Below are positions 1 through 6,564 of a DNA stretch of 13,049 nucleotides, in pieces. The notes beneath the pieces were generated by a model. That model saw nothing but the letters and a program-made list of their open reading frames with translations. It was not told the origin of the DNA and did not search any database. A program made the position numbers and the translations under genes. Numbering within the stretch: the first letter of the stretch is position 1; each line of letters begins with the position of its first letter. Source of the stretch: GCA-002701945 sp964442015 (GTDB lineage: Bacteria; Fidelibacterota; Marinisomatia; Marinisomatales; TCS55); assembly GCA_964442015.1 (NCBI GenBank), contig CAYTYA010000045.1:1-13049 (forward strand). The letters are read 5' to 3'.

Positions 1-1626
1 CTGATGTCTATTGAGAATTTGCTTTTATTGGATGATGTTGAATTTACTGTCTCAGGAGACAACGCATATCCTGATCCAGGTGAAACAATTTCACTTATTG
101 TCACTGTTTCTAACTATGGGAATAATCTTTCTTCTGTTTCGGGAGAAATTAGTACAGATCATTCTGGGATTACTATAACGGATGCAACTACTGAATTTGG
201 AACAGTTGCTACCAATGAACAGTCAGACAATACGAATGATCCTTTTATAATTGATATCAGTGATAATGTAGATCTTGGTGTTGCAACTTTTTATATCACA
301 CTTACTTTTGATGGAAATGAAACTGTTACTGAGGAGTGGAATATTAATATAGGTATTCCTCCAATTTTACTTGTTGATGATGATAATGGTGATAATACTG
401 AAGAGGTTTTTATAGAAGGAATGGATTCATTAAATATAAGTTTTGAGATTATAGATAGAACTTCAACAACTTTGGATGATCTAAATTTAGATATACGAGA
501 TGCAGTGATTTGGAATACTGGGTCAGCAGATGGTAATGGGTTATCAGCTGTTGAAAAAAATGTAATTATGGAATATTTAGATTCTGGAAAAAATCTTTTT
601 CTTTCTGGTAACCATTTAGGTGAAGAATTAGCTGATAGTGAATTATTAAATAATTATTTAGAAATACGCTATGCAGGTTTCCGTACCGGTGGGATATTAC
701 GAGGTGTTGAAGGAGATCCCATTGGTATAAATCCAGATAATAAGTTATTTTTGTCACTTGGTAGTGTTGGAATTGATTCATTATCAACTTTTGGCGATCC
801 AAGGGCAAGCCTTTCTTTTTATTATAATGGAGATGAATCCCATGGAGCTGTGATGCGTTATTCATCTCCTGATTATCGTGTTGTTTTTTCCTCTTTCAAT
901 ATGGATGCAGTTTCCCCTCCAAATTCAACATTTTTAAGTGATAAAGATTATGTTTACAGTGTGTTGAATTATTTGTTATCTGATGTGGAATACCCTGATG
1001 CACCAACACTGTTATCACCTGTTTCGGGATATGTAGATACTTTACTATCATCTGATGATCATATAGACTTTTCTTGGAACAGTTCAGATCTTGAAGGAGA
1101 AAACACCTTTTTCATCCTTGATGATCCAGAATTTACTCGCCCGATATTTACATTTAATATGCAGAATGAAGTCACTGTGGAATTATCATATGACACCTTA
1201 TTGTCTTTATTCGGTTATGTGGATAATAAGGAATTATATTGGGGTGCTTATAGTAAAGTAAACGGTGAAGTATCAATCAGTGATTTGAACTCATTTGAGA
1301 TTACTATAATGAGCGAGTTATCGGTAGATGACAATATGAATATTCCTAAAAAATACCACCTTTCTAATGCATACCCAAATCCGTTCAATCCTCGTACAAG
1401 TTTCTCATTATCTATTCCAATAATGAGTTTTGTAAGTATAAAAGTATATGATTTAATGGGTAGAGAAATTGCAATTATTGCTCAAGATAATTTTGATCAA
1501 GGAATACATAAAGTTTCTTGGGATGGTACATTAAAAGATAATTCTATTGCTAGCAGCGGTGTATATCTTCTGACGGTAGAAATGGGAACAGAATTGTTTA
1601 GTAAAAAACTAATTTTAATGAAATAA
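1..1626 (+). CDS. T9SS-sorted multidomain secreted protein, C-terminal part (5' truncated)
   Basis: The reading frame is open to the left edge (the codon before the first ATG, at 4, is a sense codon) and no signal peptide is present, so this is the C-terminal part of a larger exported protein. Numbering from that ATG, residues about 10-117 form a beta-rich domain of the CARDB/NEW3 kind often placed after catalytic domains. Residues about 118-327 look like a glutamine-amidotransferase-like alpha/beta fold: ILLVDDDNGD, then AVIWNTGSADG, then YLDSGKNLFLSGNHLG. I see no convincing catalytic Cys-His pair in it. Residues about 330-435 resemble a fibronectin-III-type domain. Residues about 456-540 are a T9SS sorting domain (AYPNPFNPRTSF, VSWDGTL, SSGVYLL, final KKLILMK), which directs outer-membrane export and surface attachment or release. 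Similar tails occur on S8, M6 and C25 peptidases, so the missing N-terminus could be a protease, but nothing visible proves this. Certain as coding; the specific function is unknown. Confidence 0.85.
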   Translation: MMSIENLLLLDDVEFTVSGDNAYPDPGETISLIVTVSNYGNNLSSVSGEISTDHSGITITDATTEFGTVATNEQSDNTNDPFIIDISDNVDLGVATFYITLTFDGNETVTEEWNINIGIPPILLVDDDNGDNTEEVFIEGMDSLNISFEIIDRTSTTLDDLNLDIRDAVIWNTGSADGNGLSAVEKNVIMEYLDSGKNLFLSGNHLGEELADSELLNNYLEIRYAGFRTGGILRGVEGDPIGINPDNKLFLSLGSVGIDSLSTFGDPRASLSFYYNGDESHGAVMRYSSPDYRVVFSSFNMDAVSPPNSTFLSDKDYVYSVLNYLLSDVEYPDAPTLLSPVSGYVDTLLSSDDHIDFSWNSSDLEGENTFFILDDPEFTRPIFTFNMQNEVTVELSYDTLLSLFGYVDNKELYWGAYSKVNGEVSISDLNSFEITIMSELSVDDNMNIPKKYHLSNAYPNPFNPRTSFSLSIPIMSFVSIKVYDLMGREIAIIAQDNFDQGIHKVSWDGTLKDNSIASSGVYLLTVEMGTELFSKKLILMK

Positions 1627-1693
1627 AGAATTGTTGGATTTTGATTAAATCATGAATAGCTTAGATTCTAACATTAATAAAATAGCAAAAAAT

Positions 1694-2647
1694 ATGAAAA
1701 GATATCTTTTATCAATACTTACACTTTTAAGTGTCAATCTATATGCATTGGATTGTCCAGCTGATTCAGCTTATCATACAGATCTTAGAACTTTATTACC
1801 TAATGGGTCTCCGAATCCAACATTTAATCAGGTAATTGCTACAGGATTGTGTGGTTGTATTGGTTTTAATGCAGAATTATCAGGAATTGAAGAAGATTCA
1901 ACTCTTACATTAAGTTTATTAATTCATGATAATGAACCTATCCGAGGTGCGCAAATTGATATATATCATGATGCAGGTTCTGCTTTAAGCTATGATCAAG
2001 GTGGAAGTGTTGTAAAAGGAGATAAGCTTGAGGATTTAGATGATCCAACGACTTCAACAGTAATAGAATCCATTACTTTACTAGCTAATGAGATGGATGG
2101 GTTCGTAAGAGTGATGGCATATAGTACTTCACGAGCTAATACTACTGGAGATGGAATGGAAGGGACTTTATTTCATATTACATATAAAGCTATTAATGGG
2201 CTTGGCTCACTTCCGGCTACAGTGTCTTTTGGTCTTGGTTCTTTAGATCTTCCAGGGACTTCAATGGATCCAGAAATTTTGAATGTTGCTTGCAGTTTTC
2301 CTGACACTTCAAATATGGTAGCTTTTAGCACAACAAATCTAGGCGTTATGGTAGAAAATGGAATTCCTTTACAGTATAATTTATCACAGAATTACCCCAA
2401 TCCATTTAATCCTTCAACGAAGATTTCATTTGACTTGATTGAAGGAGGGAAATCAACTTTAATCGTTTACAATCTTCTTGGTAAGAAAATTAACACTCTT
2501 ATGAATTCCTCATTAAATCCTGGTCATCATAGTATTGAGTGGAATGGCCTCGATTACAATGGACAATCAGTTGCATCTGGTGTTTATTTTTATGAATTAC
2601 GATCTGGTGATTTTGTAGCAAAAAAGAAAATGCTTCTGCTTAGATAA
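1694..2647 (+). CDS. Secreted cohesin-like protein with T9SS sorting domain
   Basis: The frame is open from an ATG at 1652, but the ATG at 1694 is preferred because it begins directly with a good signal peptide (MKRYLLSILTLLSVNLYA, probable cleavage before LDCP), giving 317 residues. Neither start has a clear Shine-Dalgarno site. The mature protein has Cys residues near the N-terminus (DCPAD, LCGCIGF) that could form disulfides. Residues about 70-205 resemble the cohesin-type beta-sandwich seen in many FCB secreted proteins: LTLSLLIHDNEPIRGAQIDI, followed by a GD-containing strand and a GTLFHITYKA strand. The last 85 residues are a T9SS sorting domain (QNYPNPFNPSTKISF, IEWNGLDYNGQSVASGVYFY, final KKMLLLR). 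It lies 67 bases after the preceding T9SS gene on the same strand, so the two may be co-transcribed, and a hairpin terminator follows. Probably a small adhesion or scaffold protein at the cell surface; its ligand cannot be told from sequence. Confidence 0.85.
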   Translation: MKRYLLSILTLLSVNLYALDCPADSAYHTDLRTLLPNGSPNPTFNQVIATGLCGCIGFNAELSGIEEDSTLTLSLLIHDNEPIRGAQIDIYHDAGSALSYDQGGSVVKGDKLEDLDDPTTSTVIESITLLANEMDGFVRVMAYSTSRANTTGDGMEGTLFHITYKAINGLGSLPATVSFGLGSLDLPGTSMDPEILNVACSFPDTSNMVAFSTTNLGVMVENGIPLQYNLSQNYPNPFNPSTKISFDLIEGGKSTLIVYNLLGKKINTLMNSSLNPGHHSIEWNGLDYNGQSVASGVYFYELRSGDFVAKKKMLLLR

Positions 2648-2679
2648 TTATTATATAAAATATTATTATTTATAGAGCC

Positions 2680-2710
2680 CCTTTATCTATAAAATAAAGG
2701 AACTTTTTTT
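2680..2710 (+). terminator. Rho-independent terminator between convergent gene sets
   Basis: A perfect 7-bp inverted repeat, CCTTTAT (2680-2686) and ATAAAGG (2694-2700), encloses a 7-base loop and is followed after three bases by seven T residues (2704-2710). The T run is on the plus-strand side, so it should terminate the T9SS gene ending at 2647. The T run reaches into the stop codon of the convergent sialidase-like gene (2709-2711). Read from the minus strand, the hairpin is followed by mixed A/T without a clean U tract, so termination of the minus-strand operon here would be weaker. Confidence 0.6.
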
Positions 2711-3878
2711 ACTTATTATTCTTTATCCAATCTTCATTAAAAATAGCATGTTGAATTGTTTTACCTTCTTTATCTTTTAAGGAATATGTTAGATGTATTA
2801 ATTCATCTGATGATTGTATTAATGAAGGATATGCTAATGTGATTCCACTATTATGCTCATGCTTACCGATATATTTCTTTACTTCCCACGATTTCCCCTC
2901 ATTAAATGATAATAAAATAGCCATTTGACTTCTACTAGATTCCGTATCATTACATGCCATTACCCAGTTACCATTCTTTAACTGTAATACTTCGATACTT
3001 GAACTAGGATTAGGTATTTTTGTATCCGTAGCAAATGACCATGTCTCACCATTATCTCTGGAAATACTTTTTAAAATCCTTTTTGGTTCAACACCAGAGT
3101 CTCTCATATATGCTACAATATGTCCATTCTGCTTTTGAACTAAACTTGGTTGTATAGGTCCTAGTCCTACTATTGGATTACTTGCTCTCCAATTATTTCC
3201 ATTATCATCGCTTATTGCAACAATAGATATATTGTATCCATCAGAATATAGAGGCAACAGGATTCTTCCTGATTCTAATGATATTGGATGTATACGTGTC
3301 ATCCATCCTTTTTGTCTTTTTTCAGGATCTTTGGCTGCATCAATGATTAATCTTGAATATGGTGGAGCATATTCAGCCCACATTGGTTCATCTATATGTT
3401 CTTCAAAAGCTACTTGAATAGTCTCCGAAAATTTTCTTCCTGGTTTGAGGATGATATTATCTTGCCAATTCCAAGTGGGTATTTCTTTGTTCAAATAATC
3501 AGTAGATGTTCTATATCGCAACATTGAATTTTCCCATCGATTAGCACGTACAGCTATCCAGAATAACCATAATTTTTCGTTATTATCAATCCACAGAACA
3601 GGATTGCAATCTGGTAAATTCGGAGTATCTGCCATATCAAATATAGCACTCCATTTATTACTGCCCTTTTTAAGTCGACTTCCTTTGATACGTACATCAT
3701 TTGCTTTTCTTTCGCCAGAACCATGAAACCAGCAGGATAAAAGATCTCCGTTTGGTAATTCAACAACACTACTTCCATGTACATGTTTATCTTGAAAAGG
3801 GAAGATAGAATATTGTTGAAAGAGAGGTTTCCCATAAGTTATACCTAAGAGTAGTAATAACAATAATAGCTTCTTCAT
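2709..3878 (-). CDS. Secreted BNR-repeat sialidase-like protein (exo-alpha-sialidase family)
   Basis: A 389-residue protein with a short signal peptide (MKKLLLLLLLLGITYG, residues 1-16). It has the six-bladed propeller signature of the BNR/sialidase-like superfamily. Three Asp-box motifs S-x-D/N-x-G-x-x-W are visible: SDDNGNNW (223-230), SRDNGETW (273-280) and SFNEGKSW (324-331). Conserved family landmarks are HGSSVVELPNGDLLSCWFHG (34-53) followed by ERKANDVRI, and IQPSLVQKQNGHIVAYMRD (242-260). Classical GH33 sialidases carry an FRIP motif and an arginine triad; the FRIP motif is absent here, so true sialidase activity should not be assumed, and another glycosidase, lyase or glycan-binding role is possible. 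The gene starts 2 bases after the stop of the heptose adenylyltransferase gene, and its leader is A-rich with no Shine-Dalgarno site, suggesting translation coupled to its neighbour. It probably acts in the periplasm or outside the cell on sugar polymers. Confidence 0.85.
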   Translation of the reverse strand: MKKLLLLLLLLGITYGKPLFQQYSIFPFQDKHVHGSSVVELPNGDLLSCWFHGSGERKANDVRIKGSRLKKGSNKWSAIFDMADTPNLPDCNPVLWIDNNEKLWLFWIAVRANRWENSMLRYRTSTDYLNKEIPTWNWQDNIILKPGRKFSETIQVAFEEHIDEPMWAEYAPPYSRLIIDAAKDPEKRQKGWMTRIHPISLESGRILLPLYSDGYNISIVAISDDNGNNWRASNPIVGLGPIQPSLVQKQNGHIVAYMRDSGVEPKRILKSISRDNGETWSFATDTKIPNPSSSIEVLQLKNGNWVMACNDTESSRSQMAILLSFNEGKSWEVKKYIGKHEHNSGITLAYPSLIQSSDELIHLTYSLKDKEGKTIQHAIFNEDWIKNNK

Positions 3879-3880
3879 GT

Positions 3881-4351
3881 TTATTTTAGTTTTATAATCT
3901 GATCAATTAATGAAGAGGTGCTTTTACCAGGAATTAAATCAATAATTTCAACACTACCACCATGCGATTTTACTGTATCTGCCCCCACAACTCTATTTAT
4001 TGAATAATCACCACCTTTGACCAGGACATCTGGAAGTAATTCTTTAATTATTTTATCTGGAGTATCTTCATCAAATCCTACTACCATATCCACACAATTA
4101 ATTGCATCTAAAATAATTAATCTATCATCAAAATTTTGAATGGGTCGATCATTTCCTTTTAACTGTTTTACTGATCGATCACTGTTTAGGCCAACGATTA
4201 ACTTATCCCCTTTGCTTTTTGCTTTAGATAGTAGATCAATATGGCCAGGATGTATTAAATCATAACAACCATTAGTAAAAACAATTTTTTCCCCAGAATC
4301 TTTCCACTTGTTCCTCTGAGTAATAGCTGTTTCCCAGCTAAGTGCAATCAT
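3881..4351 (-). CDS. rfaE2: D-glycero-beta-D-manno-heptose 1-phosphate adenylyltransferase (stand-alone RfaE2/HldE C-domain)
   Basis: This cytoplasmic enzyme transfers AMP from ATP to heptose 1-phosphate, making ADP-heptose for the lipopolysaccharide inner core. The 156 residues match the whole C-terminal domain of HldE. They show the nucleotidyltransferase motif FTNGCYDLIHPGH (25-37) with the HxGH site at 34-37, then GLNSDRSVKQLKG (54-66), RPIQNFDDR (69-77), the conserved FDEDTP (93-98), PDVLVKGGDY (107-116) and a GKSTSSLI end (usual form GxSTTxxI). The kinase domain (RfaE1) is absent, so it must be encoded elsewhere. An AAAGGA element about 12 bases upstream (4364-4369) is a somewhat distant ribosome site supporting the ATG at 4351. 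It lies 36 bases after the Gfo/Idh gene and 2 bases before the sialidase-like gene, inside the minus-strand operon. A close relative using another sugar phosphate is possible, but the motif match is strong. Confidence 0.9.
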   Translation of the reverse strand: MIALSWETAITQRNKWKDSGEKIVFTNGCYDLIHPGHIDLLSKAKSKGDKLIVGLNSDRSVKQLKGNDRPIQNFDDRLIILDAINCVDMVVGFDEDTPDKIIKELLPDVLVKGGDYSINRVVGADTVKSHGGSVEIIDLIPGKSTSSLIDQIIKLK

Positions 4352-4387
4352 GGAATAGAATCATCCTTTATTATGTTAATAAATTAA

Positions 4388-5983
4388 TTATATTAAAGTA
4401 CGATTAACTGGATCCCATTCTATTCTGCGTCCTTGTAGATATGATTCTGTTGCCATATGGCATGTCACACCTTCGTGTAAGGCTTCTTCAATATTACAAG
4501 TAGGCAATGTTTTACTTCGAATGGAATCGAGCCAATCTTTTACATGTAGATGTGTTGAATCTACTCGCTTACCATCCCGATATGTATACAATAGGCCTTT
4601 ATTGGCAAAATATTGAGATGTTGCTGAGGTGATTCCATCAATTTGTTTTGAACCTGGCGCATAGGAATAAATAGGATATTTTGAATTAATCACACCTTTT
4701 TCAATGCGATCTTTATATCTTGTAGAATAAGGATCAGCTTTTACTATAAAACCTCCAAGCGCACCGCTATTTGATTCTCCACCAATTTGCATTGTTGCAT
4801 CATGACCCATTATCCTATTTCCACGACTATTTAAACTTGATAAAGTTGCGCTATATAATACAGTTAAATCTTTATCAGGATATTCTAATGTTGCATTCCA
4901 CACATCAGGCACATCTCTTCCATCTTTATAATAATAAATACCTCCAGATGATGATGCATATTTTGGAATTCCTAGGCCCATTATTTGGTTAATCTGATCA
5001 AAGTCATGGGAAAACAGATCTCCAGATAGTCCTGTGCCATAATCATACCAGCATCTCCATCGAAAAAATCTTCTTAAGGCTTCTTCACCAAATGGTATTT
5101 TATTTGGTGAAGGCTCTTGAAAAGTTTCCCAATCAATTGTTTTTGAATTTCCTTTTGGATCAATTCCCCACACCCAAGCTCCACCGGGAGAGTTTCTATT
5201 TGTTGTTAGTTGAACAAGATTAACAGGTCCAAGTAATCCCTGGTTAATAATCTTTTTTGCCTGTTCATAGGCTTCTACTTGTCTATTTTGATGTCCAAGT
5301 TGAAACGTAATCCCTGTTTCTTTTACCGTATCATATAATTCAATTGTTTCATCGAATGTTCTTGTTAAACCTTTCTCACAATATACGTGTTTACCAGCTT
5401 TTGCAGCAGCAATTGCAACTCGTGAATGCCAATGATCAGGTGTCGCAATAATAACAGCATCAATATCTTTGTTTGTTACTAAGTCAGTATAATGTTTATA
5501 GCGCACAGCTGTTTCATTAGGTCTACCACCGGAACGGACCTCATTCTTGGAAGCTTCTATTCCTAATTCAGCCCTTACATCGAATAAATCACATATACCA
5601 ACAAGAGAACAATTCAAATCTGTTTGAGACATAAATGTTTCAAATGCTTTATCAAGTTTGTTCTTTTTAGCTCTTTCTGCTGCGTTCGATGTCCATCCTG
5701 GTGTTGCAAACCCAAGTCCTCTTGTAAGATGGCCTCCACGACCACCATAGCCAACTACGCCAACTCGCAAATGATCATTATTACCAACTTTTTTTACTAT
5801 TGAAGGAGCTTTTCTATCACTGATAAGGTCTTGTAGAAGATTTGACTTCTTTAGTTTATCTAAACGTAATTTTTGCCATAATTTGATAAAGAAAAGTCCT
5901 AATACAGGAACAGTGGCCAATCCCTTTAATACTTCTCTTCGATTCAATAAGTCAGCATTTGATGCTTTATTTTCTTGACTCAT
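4388..5983 (-). CDS. Gfo/Idh/MocA-family NAD(P)-dependent oxidoreductase with twin-arginine N-terminus
   Basis: A 531-residue protein. NRREVLKG (14-21) followed by a hydrophobic stretch is a twin-arginine signal, but no AxA cleavage site is seen, so it may stay anchored in the inner membrane facing the periplasm. The Rossmann domain starts at VGVVGYGGRGGH (74-85). ATPDHWHSRVAIAAAKAGKH (180-199) and the catalytic-lysine motif YCEKGLTRT (201-209) follow. The usual EKP reads EKG here; the lysine is kept. A substrate-domain motif GDLFSHDFDQIN (321-332) holds candidate active-site Asp and His residues. The ending HVKDWLDSIRS to GRRIEWDP (480-525) is typical of the bacterial-type C-terminal region common in planctomycete, verrucomicrobial and Bacteroidetes homologues. 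Members oxidise or reduce sugars, inositols and related cyclitols; the substrate is not readable here. The ATG overlaps the doxX stop (TAATG), with AGGAG at 5991-5995, which indicates translational coupling to DoxX. Confidence 0.9.
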   Translation of the reverse strand: MSQENKASNADLLNRREVLKGLATVPVLGLFFIKLWQKLRLDKLKKSNLLQDLISDRKAPSIVKKVGNNDHLRVGVVGYGGRGGHLTRGLGFATPGWTSNAAERAKKNKLDKAFETFMSQTDLNCSLVGICDLFDVRAELGIEASKNEVRSGGRPNETAVRYKHYTDLVTNKDIDAVIIATPDHWHSRVAIAAAKAGKHVYCEKGLTRTFDETIELYDTVKETGITFQLGHQNRQVEAYEQAKKIINQGLLGPVNLVQLTTNRNSPGGAWVWGIDPKGNSKTIDWETFQEPSPNKIPFGEEALRRFFRWRCWYDYGTGLSGDLFSHDFDQINQIMGLGIPKYASSSGGIYYYKDGRDVPDVWNATLEYPDKDLTVLYSATLSSLNSRGNRIMGHDATMQIGGESNSGALGGFIVKADPYSTRYKDRIEKGVINSKYPIYSYAPGSKQIDGITSATSQYFANKGLLYTYRDGKRVDSTHLHVKDWLDSIRSKTLPTCNIEEALHEGVTCHMATESYLQGRRIEWDPVNRTLI

Positions 5984-6495
5984 TATTTATCTCCTAATGA
6001 ATTTGATTGTGATGAATGTATTAATCGATCCACACCTATAAATTGACTACTTGGAAAAAGATATAGAACATATAATGCGAAAGCTTCTATAAGGTTTTTA
6101 TTCACCAGAATATAGCTACCTTCACCTGGTCTTCCATATTCTAGTCCTATAAAAGGAGGCGCAAATAAATAGTACAGTAATACAAATCCCATTCCCAAAA
6201 GAGCGCCATACCTGCTAAATATTCCTAATAATAATGATAAACCAACCAGCGTCAGTCCCCACATATTTATAAAATCAGTAAAACCTAACATAGTTGAGTT
6301 TGCAACAATTGCTTTAGCCAACGATGATAAAATCCATTTAGAATCCAGTAAATATGCAGCAGAACTCCAATAGGGGTTAATTATTTTAGATATACCTTCA
6401 TAAAGAAAATGCCATCCAATTAATATACGTAATATAACAAGACCGGTGAGTTGCGATTCCGAATAGGTATCATTTTTCATAAGATCAATTTTCAT
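5983..6495 (-). CDS. DoxX-family integral membrane protein
   Basis: A 170-residue membrane protein with four predicted transmembrane helices at about 17-36, 75-93, 96-114 and 133-149. The first helix carries the DoxX signature RILIGWHFLYEGISKI (23-38) with its conserved Arg, Gly, Phe, Glu and Lys. DoxX proteins are related to the small subunit of thiosulfate:quinone oxidoreductase and often sit next to redox enzymes. Their exact roles are mostly unknown; quinone-linked electron transfer is a common suggestion. The start is well supported by AGGAAGGG (6501-6508) 5 bases upstream of the ATG at 6495. A loop near 112-131 (APPFIGLEYGRPGEGSYILV) between helices 3 and 4 is a possible cofactor or partner site, by inference. 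The stop overlaps the start of the twin-arginine oxidoreductase gene by one base, so the two products are probably made together and may share electrons at the membrane. Confidence 0.85.
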   Translation of the reverse strand: MKIDLMKNDTYSESQLTGLVILRILIGWHFLYEGISKIINPYWSSAAYLLDSKWILSSLAKAIVANSTMLGFTDFINMWGLTLVGLSLLLGIFSRYGALLGMGFVLLYYLFAPPFIGLEYGRPGEGSYILVNKNLIEAFALYVLYLFPSSQFIGVDRLIHSSQSNSLGDK

Positions 6496-6500
6496 TTTAA

Positions 6501-6508
6501 CCCTTCCT
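6501..6508 (-). promoter_or_regulatory. Strong Shine-Dalgarno site of the doxX gene
   Basis: AGGAAGGG on the minus strand ends 5 bases before the ATG at 6495. It is the clearest ribosome-binding site in the window and decides for the first ATG rather than the in-frame Met at residue 6. It lies in the 69-base spacer after the cadherin-like gene. Confidence 0.7.
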
Positions 6509-6564
6509 AAGTTAAATACTATTAAAATCTACAAATAGAAACTGATAATTAATAGAATGCATTA

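Noticed and set aside
566..865. 99-residue minus-strand open frame
   Set aside because: It lies wholly inside the plus-strand T9SS gene, which has a complete sorting domain in frame; the product has no recognisable domain and biased composition.
1652..1693. Longer start for the cohesin-like protein at ATG 1652
   Set aside because: It adds 14 polar residues before a normal signal peptide; the ATG at 1694 gives a standard signal sequence.
3554..3835. 93-residue minus-strand frame inside the sialidase-like gene
   Set aside because: It is an alternative frame of the BNR gene, whose Asp boxes and signal peptide fix the real frame.
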